NCBI GenBank assembly: GCA_018340805.1
Contig: JACMZG010000008.1
Coordinates: forward strand, 20,279,820 to 20,343,819
Direction of reading: 5' to 3'
From: Microvelia longipes
Lineage: Eukaryota > Arthropoda > Insecta > Hemiptera > Veliidae
Length of the DNA: 64,000 nt
The notes beneath the pieces were generated by a model. It had not been told where the DNA came from and searched no databases. It saw only the letters and a list, made by a program, of their open reading frames with translations. Shown here one piece after another: positions 44,586 to 57,056 of this stretch (the first letter of the stretch is position 1; the number at the start of each line of letters is the position of its first letter). A program made the translations under genes and the position numbers.

Positions 44586-45803
44586 GTCAAATAGGTATTT
44601 TAAAAAATCGTGAAAAATCGAAATTGCGATCAATCGAGTTGTTTTTACATGTAAGAAATACAAAAACAAGGATTCAAATAATATACACCTGTGTAAAGTA
44701 TTTTCTTGAAGAAAGTCGATATTTCCAATCAATACTCTCACGATGAGATCGAGGGTTCAGATCTTAACAATCTACTCCGAGTTTTGAACTTTCCGTATAA
44801 AATTAAATGGTCGGTAGAGGTTGTAAGCTGTTATTAGTCTAAGGTATATAATTTGATGGAAGTAACGTTGCCCGGGGCTGGTAAGGTAGCAATTATCTGC
44901 CTTGAGGCTATCGAACGGGCATACCTCAGGGGTCCACCTTCATCTCCGTACTTTACTCTTCTCATTCATGCCTTTCAATTTTTATCTTCTTGAAAAAATT
45001 TCAACTTCATTGGTATATAAAACTATAAAGTTCAGATCAATTACTTTGATTGCACATACTGATGCTGAAAACCTTCTGGAAGAAAATGTATTTAAAAATT
45101 CCATTGTATAGTACTTCTTTTTAAGACTTGGCAGAAAAGTTGGATTCTTACTGAATTCAAAAATAGATTCGTATTTCTACTTTCAGCATTTCTTAAGGAA
45201 ATACAATTTTTTGCTGTTTGTTACCTTGTACTCTAGTGCGGAAAGCATGGAATATGCCAAACATTATTTGTGCCCTGGAACAATCAAATCGCTTTAACCT
45301 AATTATACGTTATACGTTACAAAGCTGAAATAGAGAGACAATTATGTTGTGAAGTCTGGTCTGGATATTTGATGAAAGTATGACAAAATGAGTCTCAATC
45401 TTTGAAAATAAGGCTTTAATTTCCTTTATATATAGATATAACAAATGTAGTTGAATATAAATTTAGTTGGTTTAAGCTTAATTTAAAAAACCAAATTAAA
45501 TTAAAATTCAGCATATTGCTTGATGCAAAAAAGGTAGTACATAAATTCTACTATACTTGCCAGATCTCCCCCTTCGACCTTATTGATGGGGGAGATAAGA
45601 CATCCTTCTTAGAAGGATAATAGTAATTATAAAATATATATTTAAAATTTATATATTAATATATGTATATTATGTGTATTTATTTTATCTGTCTTGATAA
45701 TCCAAGGCTTAAGAAGGTAGTACTTCAGTCTCGCTTCGCTCGACTTCAGGCTAAAATATAGATCCACAGTCTTGGGTTTATGAGTATTGCTAAACATAAA
45801 TAG
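44586..45803. other. Spacer with a family A-related motif
   Basis: AAGGTAGTACTTCAGTCTCG, CTTCGCTCGACTTCAGGCTA at about 45713-45752 matches the motif blocks at 10.5 and 16.6 kb. The 69-codon plus frame at 44902-45111 has no recognisable domain. Confidence 0.35.
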
Positions 45804-46025
45804 TTGACACAACATAATTATGCGAGAGAAACCTAGAAAATGTAACAAGCAAACTGCAATGCTACCTACATCTGAGTTAGACGTAAGAAAACACAGTGAG
45901 GCATGACATTATGTCGAACAATTAATGATGACAAATGTCGAATGATGAAACAGTTCGCAGATGTAGCATTGCATTGCGCTTGTTACATTTTTCTAGGTGT
46001 CTCTCGCACCACTATATTGTGTCAA
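45804..46025. mobile_element. Foldback element with ~70-bp arms (family G)
   Basis: 45804-45874 and 45957-46025 are inverted copies with about six mismatches (TTGACACAACATAATTATGC against the complement of the right end). The 82-bp loop has no open frame. No relative elsewhere in the window. Confidence 0.75.
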
Positions 46026-46329
46026 TAACTTAAAGCCTTAAAGCTAAACGACTGTGGAATTACGACAACTAGTTCCATATTTCTTACTCTATTTGGTGAG
46101 GTTGCTATTTTTGATAAATTTATTAGATCAATGCCCCACTTAGATGTACATTTGTGTCTAGTGTTAACACTGTTGATTAATGATTCAACTTTTAATAAAT
46201 GATTTGATGCCAGCAAAATAGGTTATCGTAATCTAAAATATTTCATCTTCATTACTAGACCTTATGCTGGATTTTATGCCAAATTTTAATCATCTGGCGC
46301 AAACATAAAATGAGTTATGTGTGCCATAG

Positions 46330-46480
46330 ACACACACACACACATATAAACTGACAGACAGCATGATTAAAACCACTCAGAACGTCATAAAAATGTCTAA
46401 AACGGATAAATATGATGACATTTCGGTTTCCAAATTTTAGGATGACCACAATACGTTTCCTTTATACCTACGTTCATTTT
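46330..46480 (+). repeat. Family A copy
   Basis: A (CA)n run, CTGACAGACAGCATGATTAA, AACCACTCAGAACGTC, TGTCTAAAACGGATAAA and TTCCTTTATACCTACG occur in family order. Confidence 0.65.
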
Positions 46481-47049
46481 TCCAGTAATTTTCCGATGCC
46501 GCTCATAGCTAACGCTTCAATGTTTTGCAAAATACGAATAATAATTTCTATAAAAGAGGATTACATGGATTTTATAATCAACAGATTTAAAAAAATAAGG
46601 AACAACAGGTGTTTGAAGGATCCGTGGGAATCCTTCTATCTCCATGACAACTATAATTAAATGAAAAATATTAAGGAGAAAGGATGGAAACGCGTTATTA
46701 GGCCAGCACGTGACTGGGTCCCATAGTGTTCGGCATCCTTCGTCTCGTAAACAACTTGGGAGAGCCAACAAACCTGTTCTTGAAAAACAATTACTTTTAA
46801 AAATGAAGTAGACGGTAGACGATGAAGAAGATAATATTAAGGACTTACTGGGAGGTTTATTATTCTTCAAATATTGGATGATAGCATTTTTTAGAATGAA
46901 GTTATACTTGATTTGTACTGTTTTACATAATGTCTAATACATGCTTTGTTATGATTAGCTTATTTAAAAACTTTAGTAAATTCAGGGGCTATTTCAGGGA
47001 GAATTTCTAAACGGAAGATACTGATTTTGAATGAGCACCAGTGGAGTTG
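46481..47049. other. Spacer, nothing recognised
   Basis: A 117-codon minus frame (46517-46870) is serine- and hydrophobic-rich in a chance-like manner and has no recognisable domain. Confidence 0.35.
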
Positions 47050-47456
47050 TTCATACTTAAAGGAACGAAGAAAAGAGTCTCTCCACAAAACTATAAATTT
47101 ATTCAAATCGCTTCCAATCTAACATGAGGCCATCATCAGTGCCAGATATAACATAATAATAATAAATAAACGGCTAAGAGAAAGATATTAAAAGTACATA
47201 AATACAAGTCTAACCTTGGAATTCGCAGTTTTCCTTCTCATCTTCTTCGACTCGACGATGTCGGTGAGTCGCGATAGACTCTTGTATTTACCTTTAATGT
47301 CTTTCTCTTAGCCGTTTATTTTTTATGTTATATCTGGCACTGATGATGGCCTCATGTTAGGCTGCAAGCACTTTGAATAAATTAATAGTTTTGTGGAGAG
47401 ACTCTTTTTCATCGTTCATTTAATTTAAGGAATATACTGACTTTCTTAAGTATGAA
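47050..47456. mobile_element. Foldback element with ~165-bp arms
   Basis: 47050-47209 and 47281-47456 are inverted copies with small indels. The outer end is TTCATACTTAA. The 71-bp loop is GC-richer (CTCGACGATGTCGGTGAGTC). The right arm contains CTGATGATGGCCTCATGTTA at 47340, the same kind of CTGATGA plus stem block as the element at 63.9 kb, but the GAAA box is degraded to GCAA. No coding capacity. Confidence 0.8.
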
Positions 47457-47809
47457 ATAGTTAGATATATTGATAATTTATAGATTAGTCAAAAGGTTCA
47501 ACGGGTAAACTTCATTTTTCTGGCACAAGGCTTTCTGAACATAGTTTAATGTATCAATGAGTTATGTTTTTTGAACTTAAGTTGCTGACTTCAATATGGC
47601 TAATGTGGTTTAAGGAATGAATCAAGAGGTTAGCCAGAACAAGGCACTACAGGTGTCAGGTACAAGCTTTCTTTACAGCTACTATTTTCATTAGACTGGT
47701 TTAGTAGCAGAAACATAAAACAAATTCTTACAATTTAATGCAGTTTTTAAAATAGACAATATTACGGTATGATCTTATTTAATTTTTCAAAGATACTAAT
47801 ACGGACCTC
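47457..47809. other. Spacer, nothing recognised
   Basis: No repeats or open frames of note. Confidence 0.4.
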
Positions 47810-48790
47810 CGGCCTCGCAGCCACTAAGTGGGCTCGTAGCTTCGCGCAACGACCATTCCGCCTCCCCCCCACCGACGCTGCAGAGTCCCCCTTGGGCTGC
47901 TTCGCGCCACGTGGGCCATCCTGCGGCCCATTTGTTTATTATTATTAGTTGTTACATGTATTTAGTAAATTTGCATCGCCTCACCTTACGATCCCGTTCT
48001 TGCTATGGCCCTTTTCACAATATCATTTTCGCTACGCTCATCCTACCGCTACGCTCTGTCTCAGAATATAAAATTCGCCAAATATATACTACAACACATC
48101 TTAGGACTCGCTACGCTTGTCCTCTGATAGTAATTACATTTGTTTTATTTCCAGCGGTAACCCATTCAGGCACTGACCTCGCTCGATGAATCTTAACTTT
48201 TATGATAGAACAAAAACCATTGTTATCCTTGACGTATTGAAACAAAACTTAGTATACTTATTTATTACGTTAAGAAATTTTCTTGTATCAAATTTTATCT
48301 CAATTGGACTTTTTGATTAGTTACAGTTTTTTAACAAACGTATACAAGTCATTCGATCAAATGCTGATAATGAGATAAAACTTGGTAACTGGTAGATGTA
48401 TTTGTCTTATGTATGACTTCATGCGTCCCAAATCTCAGCCTGATCGATCATACAATATTCCTTGTTGCATGAATTTTCGAAATTTTTGCTGTGTCATTTA
48501 TGTGAGTTAATGACACAAAATAACTACACATGTGAGCTCAACTACACCAATAGATTTTTTTTATAAAGTTTCAACTCTGAAGGTTCAACGGTCCTGAGTG
48601 TCTAGCGTAAATACGCTGGGCACTACGATGACACACACATACACACCCATACTGTCAGAAAACTTTGAAAAAACCACTTTGGAGGTCTTAAAAACACCTG
48701 AAACTGATGATTCTGGTGACATCTCGGTTTCGTTGCAAACACAACGATACTTTTCCTATATACCTACGGTATAAATGAGGAAAAGTAAAA
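47810..48790 (+). repeat. Longest copy of repeat family A, with GC-rich head
   Basis: About 47810-47940 is unusually GC-rich for this window (ACCTCCGGCCTCGCAGCCAC, TTCGCGCCACGTGGGCCATC). The copy then follows the 25.49-26.31 kb one to the conserved end TATACCTACGGTATAAATGA with GGAAAAGTAAAAA. GCTACGCTCATCCTACCGCT and GACTCGCTACGCTTGTCC show the recurrent inverted words. Probably a near-complete non-autonomous element. Confidence 0.7.
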
Positions 48791-48894
48791 AACAAGCTTT
48801 AAGATACTGTAAATGTAGAGAAAATATTAGGAAATCAGATATTTAGTAATATAACTTTAAGTACTTAAAGTTCTTATTACCTTTCATTATCCTA

Positions 48895-49085
48895 GTGTAT
48901 ATTATGTAGTGAGGTACTAGTATAAAGTGAGATACTATACTATATATAGTGAGATAGTGTATAGATAGTGAGATAGATAGATAGTGAGATAGTATATTGT
49001 GAGATACATACTAGTGAAAAAATTTAATATATAGTGAGATATTTATATAGAGAGATGTTAAAATAAAAATTTATATAGTGAGAAC
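48895..49085 (+). repeat. TAGTGAGATA-type simple repeat
   Basis: Irregular repeats of AGTGAGATA and GATAGATA with AT-rich breaks over about 190 bp. Confidence 0.8.
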
Positions 49086-50079
49086 CATTGCAACAAATGT
49101 AACAGACCGGACCAAAGTTGGATATGAGTCATTCATCACAGAAATCAAAGTATCTCTGTGAGTCATTGACTACAGTGAGTTCTTTATTTCGATGCTAAAT
49201 GAAAAAATAATGCTTAAAGCATTCAATTTTAACTACACCTTTTAAAACAATTTATTTGTAATAACTATAACTAAGAATAATACCCACTTAATCATTTTCA
49301 TTTTAAAGTTTTATACTTGTTTTGTCATATTTTAAAGCCACTGTCGAAGCAACCTTCGTTCAAAAGATCCTTCCAAATTAGAAGGCGTAACCTTTTTTGC
49401 CAAAATCATTATGTGGTTAAAAATTCTTGGTAATGAGAAAATTGGAACCTAAACGGTCCTGAGTTTTTTTGTGAGTTGATAGTTATTTATTTTTTATATT
49501 TTATTTTATAATAAAAATTTTATATTTTTAATAATATAGAGCACGTTTTTCATAGACCTGACAGGTGTGGTTTTGATTATTTTATATTTTCTTTTATTTA
49601 ATCTATGCCAATTTTACTAAGGATTATGAAAATGACATCATTCAAATTGTTCCAAATTTTTTTAACTGGCGCCGCCAATAAGTGTTAAAAATTAGCATAA
49701 CTTTCTATTTGCGTGAAGGATCAATAGAAGTTTTCGTTTTTTTTTTTGTAAAATTGTTTCAGTTTCTTTATTTATCAACAATGGAGCTATTTTCGTTCAT
49801 AAATGGCATCGCTTGTGTTGCATCATTAGATCGATAAGTGTGAACCAAGCAAAAGCTTTTACAAAAGTTTAGAACTGAAAAAGATATCTCTGATATAACA
49901 GTAGCGCTAATTATAGTGTTTTGCCATAGTAAGATCTATCGTCTTTTAGTCGGCGAGAATTATAATTTCCATATGCAGAATTTAGGCTCCTGTTATTTTG
50001 AAAGACACGGTCACGCGACACTGTGACCGGTGTCGTTATTATGTGCATGTTGACGTTCATGTTGTTTCCTTAAATATTG
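49086..50079. other. AT-rich spacer, nothing recognised
   Basis: Only a small hairpin, CACGGTCACG with TGTGACCGGTG near 50008-50032, stands out. Confidence 0.4.
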
Positions 50080-50567
50080 TAAGAGCATTAATTTAAAACC
50101 GTACTTAGGTTTAAGTGCAACTTATTTATGTTTTGATACGACAGATATAAATATTTACTCAATCTCAAGGTTTGAATGCGAATTATTTTTGTGTTGATGT
50201 GGTCATTATAAGTTCACTTGAAAAAATCAAACTTTGAGCGCGACGTCAAGTAGGTATTCATGAGTTGACGTGATGGAAAAAAGTCTGAGGTATTCATGAT
50301 TGACATGTGTTGACATGAGCGCGACGTGAAGTATCATGAGTTGACGTGATGGAAAAAGTCTGAGCGCGACGTGAAGTATTCATGAGTTGACGTGATGGAA
50401 AAAAGTCTGAGCGCGACGTGATGTATTCATGAGTTGACGTGATGGAAATAAGTCTGAGCGCGACGTGAAGTATTCATGAGTTGACGTGATGGAAATAAGT
50501 CTGTGAAGTATTCATGAGTTGACGTGATGGAAATAAGTCTTACTCAAATTTAAGGTTTGAGTGCGAC
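50080..50567 (+). repeat. 47-bp tandem array (left part)
   Basis: Units GAGCGCGACGTGAAGTATTC, ATGAGTTGACGTGATGGAAA and TAAGTCT start at 50362, 50409 and 50456, exactly 47 bp apart. Older, more diverged units lie to the left, from about 50105 (GGTTTAAGTGCAACTTATTT; GGTTTGAATGCGAATTATTT). The last unit is cut at GAGTGCGACTTA by the transposon at 50571 and resumes at 51762. Confidence 0.88.
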
Positions 50568-50570
50568 TTA

Positions 50571-51758
50571 GGCCCGTATTCAAAGACGTTTCCTAACATT
50601 TTCCTAACATTTCCTAACTTTTTCCTAACATTTTCCTAACATTCTCCTAACTTTTTCCTAACATTTTCCTAACATTTTCCTAACTCCTAACATTCTCCTA
50701 ACATTCTCCTATCGTGTTTTAAAAGTCTTATAGAGGCTTCGCATGATTTTATTTAGTAAGAACCTAAGGTAGTTAAGTCAAAAAGTGATACCATTGTAAG
50801 TAACGTAATATATCAAAATATCAATGTTATTAACTTATTACCTGGATTTACGACACACTTTGTCATATAATCAACAATGCGGCCTTGCTTTGGCGAATGT
50901 TAAATATATTAGAAACTTATTTACATATGTTTTCAGTAAACAGTAGAGTTAATACAATACAATGTTCAATTATTGCAACAGCTTTCATAAATAAAGCAGT
51001 ATCAAGCGTTTCGAGTTTGAACGTGGACCAGGTTGTACGAATCCAAAGGTGTCTAAATGAAGACCTGTTAATCAGTGCAACACTGTTTTCATTTTGCTAA
51101 ATCATATACACAATTTTGTTTTTCGTATTTTGTCATCAAATTCATTTTTTTTTGTGTAAAATTTTTTTGGTATAATAATGGCTGAATTATTCACACCGGA
51201 CCAACTGAATTTCCTCTTTGAATCGATAGCCCGCCACAAACAGACCATAGAAAATAAAAATCTGATTGTGTTAAAAGAATTTCAGGGTAAACTCCCTAAT
51301 AGTAAGGTAAGTGTGGATTAACAGTAACTTTATTTGTAAATTTATGTAGATAGTTATTAATACGACACAGTGTGTCGTAAATCCAGGTAATAAGTTAATA
51401 ACATTGATATTTTGAGATATATTACGTTATTTACAATGGTATCACTTTTTGACTTAACTATCTTAGGTTCTTACAAAAAAAAAATCATGCGAAGCCTCTA
51501 AATGACTTTTAAAACACGGGAACGATCATTTAAATTTCGTGGCTTAAAAACATTTCCCTTACCTAAACCTAAGGTGAGTGTTAGGAGAAATGTTAGGAAA
51601 ATGTTAGGAAAGTTAGGTTAGGAAAATGTTAGGAGAATGTTAGGAAATGTTAGGAAATGTTAGGAGAATGTTAGGGAAAGTTAGGTGTTAGGAAAAAGTT
51701 AGGAGAATGTTAGGAAAATGTTAGAAAAATGTTAGGAAAACGTCTTTGAATACGGGCC
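50571..51758. mobile_element. TIR DNA transposon, Harbinger-like, TTA target duplication
   Basis: The ends are exact inverted GGCCCGTATTCAAAGACG (50571) and CGTCTTTGAATACGGGCC (to 51758), flanked by TTA on both sides. The TIRs extend to 50869 on the left and from 51369 on the right (299 and 390 bp). The outer part of each is an irregular tandem of TTTTCCTAACA (or its complement), about 11 bp; the inner part ends at CTGGATTTACGACACACT. A three-base TTA duplication is what the PIF/Harbinger group makes. The 500-bp core holds a SANT-like exon (51178-51306) but no DDE transposase, so this copy is non-autonomous. Long TIRs are unusual for Harbinger, so the superfamily is tentative. Confidence 0.82.
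51178..51306 (+). CDS. SANT/Myb-like DNA-binding exon inside the TIR transposon
   Basis: ATG at 51178 opens 43 codons (MAELFTPDQLNFLFESIARH, KQTIENKNLIVLKEFQGKLP) that end exactly at a donor GTAAGTGTG in phase 0. The pattern FTxxQxxFLxxxIxxxKxxIENK is typical of the first helix of the Zeste/NAIF1-like Myb/SANT domains found in the second gene of Harbinger transposons and in domesticated relatives. The rest of the domain, with the expected tryptophan, is missing, and no next exon fits in the remaining core. Probably a relic. Confidence 0.45.
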
Positions 51759-51761
51759 TTA

Positions 51762-51815
51762 GTCATGTGTTGACATGATGGATATAAGTTTTACTCGAAC
51801 ACAAGTGATTGTTCT
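51762..51815 (+). repeat. 47-bp tandem array (resumes after the transposon)
   Basis: GTCATGTGTTGACATGATGG with ATATAAGTTTTACTC continues the unit interrupted at 50567-50570. Removing the transposon and one TTA restores a normal unit. Confidence 0.75.
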
Positions 51816-52199
51816 AAAGTTTCAATAAGTTTCTAAGTATTAATAAGTTTTAATAGTAAATTTGATTTACAAATAACAAGGAAAAAGAAAAACTTTAAAC
51901 ATAAATTTTAAATGACTCGTACAATAAAATATTTGGCAGTTATTCTAAGTGAAGACTGGCTTTGGAATAAACATGTAACTTAAACATAATACATCATTTA
52001 ACATCCAAAGACATGGGCTTGGTATATATGCCACCTTGGTAGGATACCTTTGCCGATCAGCAAAGGTATCATGAGGCAAGCGCTAAGAATAATATACGAT
52101 GGCCCATGCTTTTACATGCATCTTTTGTTTAGATAGACGGCAAAATAGACCAACTAAATATATAGGAAAAAGTGCATTACTGTTCAAACACTAATGCTT
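51816..52199. other. Spacer, nothing recognised
   Basis: Contains a hairpin, GGTAGGATACCTTTGC with GCAAAGGTATC, near 52037-52071. Confidence 0.4.
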
Positions 52200-52645
52200 C
52201 TGCAAATATTCAAAGACTACCAAGGAATTTCATACGAAGATGCTTCACTTTGTAGCAGGATTAATCTCAATTTGTGGAAAAATTAATGAATCCTTTGTAC
52301 AAAATTTATGGTTTTTGATTCATTTGCACATTTATTCATTTATATTTATGGCTTCGATAAACAGACTAGACGTTACGGTTTAACATAGCTTTTAAATAAA
52401 AAGGCGTTTTTAAAAAAAAAAATTATTGTTTTCTAACAATTCATATGAATCTGCTTGCATTGCAGCAAGATTCATCCTGAATTGTATAAAAATAGAATCT
52501 GTAGACCAAATTCAATTTGCTTTAATGAATTTGTAAATTTACTTACTTACAAGCATAGATAGACTAGAGACGAGGCTACAACACATTTGTGTAGTTATGG
52601 TTTAATATACCTTACAAATAAACAGGCGTTTCTAGTTTTTTACAC
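52200..52645 (+). repeat. Direct duplication, ~223-bp spacing
   Basis: GATAAACAGACTAGACGTTA, CGGTTTAACATAGCTTTTAA and AAAAAGGCGTTT (about 52350-52410) recur as GATAGACTAGAGACGAGG, GTTATGGTTTAATATACCTT and AAACAGGCGTTT (about 52557-52630), with AGCAGGATTAATC and AGCAAGATTCATC blocks before each. Confidence 0.6.
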
Positions 52646-55600
52646 TATTTGCCTCTCTTCTCTCTCTCTACTCATTTCTACCTTTAGTTCCATAAGTTTT
52701 CTTTGGATTCCTTAACATTTCATAAATTTTTTAATCATTATGCTTAATCATAGACTGCTGCAAAGTGAATTAATTGGTCATCCTCAGTCGTGTTAAATAA
52801 TTGCGTATCCATAAAAAAAATTAATTGTAGCGAATTTTCTTTTAAAAAAATCATGAAACTCTAATGCAAAATACGATAACGTTCGAACCCTTTTTTCGAG
52901 TTAAATGAATCTTGGTAAGAAAATTTGAAATAATAATGTCCCGACCCCTATTGTTTTTAAAATGTGTATAACTTCATTAACCTACAAATGTGACTCAGTA
53001 AACATTTCAAAAGTTCTTTTAACTCTAAAAGTTATTGCACTGGGCTAAAATGAAACATGTAAGTTTAACATTATTAACATTGGTTACGAGTTTATCGTTT
53101 GACATGTATAACTTTATGAGAACAAAACACGTTTTTCGATTAATCCATATAGAAATTTGCCAATATCGTGGCATATTATGCCCCTCAAAACACTACAAAT
53201 ACGACAAAGTACTACAGGACTTCAATATGAATATGTGGCCACGAAGCAGCACGCAGCTCTGACACCACGTAGCGGCCTCTTCCTTGTTTAATCATATACA
53301 ACCGAGCATTTAAAAACTCATACATAGTAAATAATAATAAAACCATGTTTATATGTTTAATACTTTACGACTTCAGCCGTAAATACGTAAGTAGTATTTT
53401 AGAAAAGGATTGAAATAAGTAGCTGTTGAGTTTAATTTTTGAATAAATAAAATTACATCTCGTAATTGTAAAATTAATAAATTTCAAGTAACGCTAGATG
53501 AGTTGAATTCCTTATCAGATCTTTATATCAAATGATCACTCTATAATTGTATTATTAGATATTGAATCTGATAGAATTACATTGCGATAGTTCACATGAT
53601 GGTTCTCAACTTATCTTTCTATTCAAGCCTAATTTGACATTAAACTTATTTCTTATTCATGTAATTTTACGACTATCTGACTTTGTACTTTTTACTGCTC
53701 TTCTGTTTAATACTTATGCTGATATTCATCTCTTACCTTGTTAACTTCTTACTTTCACAACTATATGCTTTACTTTTGTCTTAAAATTGTTTTATTACGT
53801 TTTATTATTACTCCAGTTGTTATAGTACGGTGTTATTACTTTGAATAGTTTGTCTGTTCATATTCCCATAACCAAGTCAAACAACACACTAAGTGCTTTC
53901 AATTATTAACTGAGTTTTTGGAAACGCATTTGCGTTTTCTTTTACAGATAAAATAATTTGAATTCTTTACTGATTTCAAAGAAGAAAGGAATGATAAAAA
54001 ATTTAATCTGAAGTTTATATAGGCATTTTTAAACAAATTATGAAATCTCGATTGCGGATTTTTAGAGTAAAAGAAATACTTTTTCTTATATATCTTTGGT
54101 AATAGGCGAGGGAAGTAAAGATTTTAAATTATTTATCACAATAAACCTTTTTTGCGTTATCTAAGAAGAAATATAACTTCCTCGGCATCTGCGTCATCTA
54201 AAAAGAAGTTATTCTCAAAGAAAATAAGTTAAGTAACAACTAAGTTACTTGTTCTTTTGTGTAACTTTAGACCCATTCATTGTATGAAATGGGCACTGAA
54301 ATCTCCATGTACAATATATCTATGCTAGGCAGTATGTTTTTACATGCCTTGGAAATCCAGCGATTGTGTTATCAGAAAGAAGCCCTTTAGTCCCTGCGTA
54401 TTTAGACGTGACACCTGCTTCCTTTAACTTCGTTAGACCACAGCAGTGTTCCTAATGCTATGACTTAGGAATAAGACCGCAGTACTAAGTATTGCTAAGG
54501 GAGAATCTGTTTTCCTTTATTATCTGTCTGAAGGAAATGTGGTCTGATAGAGAACCACAAGAAATATTTGTGATGTAATTTTTATATTTCCTTTCGGAAG
54601 TTGATTAAAATTAATACTTTTATACTTAAAGGAAACCTTTTTGTGGAAGATTTGGTTCTAATGCTACGAGGAAGGTGCGGTGTATATTTTTGATGTCGTC
54701 GCTACTTTATCCTCTGTAAGCCCAAATGTATTTTATAGCCGACTTATTTCTTTTTATTTCCCATATCCCTCAGCCTATGTTTGTCACAGGTACTTGCAAT
54801 TTTGTACTATTGGTGCTTATGATTAACAAGTGATGCCAATAGTGTCATCTGAGTCATCTGATTTACGATGTCATGGTTAGATCCTCTTTTTTAATAAAAT
54901 ACTCGACGCTAAATGCAATCGTAATTACAGATCTTAATTATGAGTACGAATTTGGTGTGATCCTGGTGAAAATTATGGCCATAGTTTAGGGATGAAAGAA
55001 TATATGTGTAATAATAACTAAGCTTTTTAACTCGATAAATAAGACTTCGGGCTAGATGGTCCAAGGTCAGGAGAAATGGGTATCGATGGGTAACTACCTT
55101 CGTCCATGATGTAATGATTGTCTTTCGCCTAATAACCAAATGCATTCAAACGCTGTCTGATTTAAAGTGGCGACTCCATGATACTCTTAGATTCCTTTGA
55201 AATCCTTCGCAAGTATGTTTTAAACTTAGTCTGGACCAATGAAAAGATAAACGTAACATTTCATGACTTTTCTTATACGGTTATGCGAATTTGTCTAACT
55301 CTTCTTGATTTTCTAAGGGGCCAAGTAAACGCGCTGCAGACGCTCTTGAACGAAGAAAAGAAAAATAATAGTTCAAAATCAAGAATGAATGAAATTAGAG
55401 TTGGAGTAGCAGCAAATGTCATTTAACTTCACCAGACACATAAAACTCATTGAACAAAACAAAGTAGACTGTAGTTTACTAAATCAGTCAGAATTTCCTT
55501 GAATACGCAGGAAGAAGCTTCTAAGAAACAACTTACAAGAAGTTGAGTTACAATTGTCCAGTAATTGAACTACATAAGATAACGTGTGCTCGTCACATCC

Positions 55601-57056
55601 TACACGCTTCGGTTCACAAACTCCTTCACCCGAAACGTCTCGACTTGATTTCATCCTAAATCTCTGTGGACAGAGAAAGTCCCAAATGCATCTTTCATTC
55701 ATACGTTGATGATATAGTTTTTTTACGTTGCACCAAAAAGTTATTATTATGTTAATATTGTCCTCAAAGCGATTAAGAGCAAGTCCATTCAATAAAAGTT
55801 ATTAGCCCGTGACATATTCATTGAGAGTTTTGTTTTTGTGGCAAGGTAAGTAATTATTAGTCGTGTCCCAGAAATGTATTATCTTAAATTGATGAGTCGT
55901 GTGACCTAGATGGCTTTCATTCATAAAAGCTCATACATTCTTTGATTATTATGGAAGATTTTGTAAAATTATAAATGAACATCTGTCTTGGAGCAGAGGA
56001 GTGACGTCTTAGAAAGTGATTTTCTTTTAATTTTATGAAGATTTCAGTGGAATCAGAAAGTTTTAGTTGACGGGTACATCGCTGTTATTACAGCTCTATT
56101 ATGATATTACTATTTAAAGACCAGGACTTTTAGTTAACAAAATATAATAACGAAATTACGCTGAACTCAAAGGATCCGTAAAAGGTCCAGATAAGCGGAG
56201 AGTTAGTTAGGGATGCCTTGGTTGGCATATCCATAGATTCTTGGTAATTTACAATTAAGTACTGTTTAATAAACCTTTGGTTTAATTATACCGTGCTAGA
56301 ATGCCCATATGTACGTTAATTAGCTATGCAACAGTCGCGTCTCCTACTTTAATGTATGTCTTCTTTATTTAAACTTGGTCTTCCACCTATTCAATACAGC
56401 ATATATTGTTAAAAAGGCGATGTAAAAATACATTTTATGCATGCAAAAGTTACATCCTTACTTCTGTTTAAAAGTGTTTTGAAAGAAAGTTACAGAAAAA
56501 CCAATAGATTTGGATTAACGATCATGTTGGCATGCTCTGAAGACCTCAATCGAAATTTCAAAGGAATATCCTATAAGTGCGCCTCTCACTCCTTAGAGGA
56601 CTTTGTTTAATACTTTTTTTCTTTGAAAAATTCCCTATCCTTAAGTCCAAAGACCATATTAAAGCAAACGATAAAAAACAACATTAATGTCTCTGCGTAC
56701 CGGGCCATGGGCCTGAAGGCTCTCTTATTAATTATAAACACTAAGTATCATTAAAACATGAACCAAGAACAGTATTTTTATTTTAAGTTCATTATTGAGT
56801 TTTTCATTGTAATATTGCCCTATATCCAAAGAAAGTTTACTCGGACAATAAGTTATGCCAACTACGTAAGTTTCAAAATGCATTGTTTACTTTAACTAAG
56901 AACTTTGAAGTATTAAGACTTATAGTTTAAATTGTTTAAAGTATTTGTACCTTGTGAGGAACCAGAAGCATTAAACACTAAATCGTGTTTTGTGGTTTCC
57001 AACGCCACCTTTGAAAAGTGGAAAATGATTAAAAATTGATAATCCGTATCAAAGGA
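52646..57056. other. Long stretch without a supportable gene
   Basis: Frames at 53035-53262, 53562-53744, 55178-55426 (plus) and 54909-55145, 55484-55792 (minus) were examined; none shows a domain or consistent splicing. The minus frame at 55484-55792 has several cysteines but not in a known spacing. An ATG frame 56758-56865 ends at a donor-like GTAAGTT after 36 codons (MNQEQYFYFKFIIEFF...) but is isolated. Family A-like CTTATATATCTTTGGTAATA lies at about 54086. Confidence 0.35.

Noticed and set aside
44720..44780. tRNA gene or SINE head (GAGGGTTCAGATCTTAAC)
   Set aside because: A B-box-like word is present, but no A box at a suitable distance and no pairing arms.
46517..46870. 117-codon minus-strand frame
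   Set aside because: No domain, and the frame ends in AT-rich sequence typical of chance. An internal GTAAGT after eight codons is not enough to call an exon.
54230..54560. Jockey endonuclease fragment (minus strand, YIVHGDFSAH at about 54290)
   Set aside because: Only one short motif fits. Neighbouring sequence does not continue the domain in any frame.
55484..55792. Second cysteine-rich secreted peptide (minus, 102 codons)
   Set aside because: Cysteine spacing fits no inhibitor family, there is no signal peptide, and no splice sites support it.
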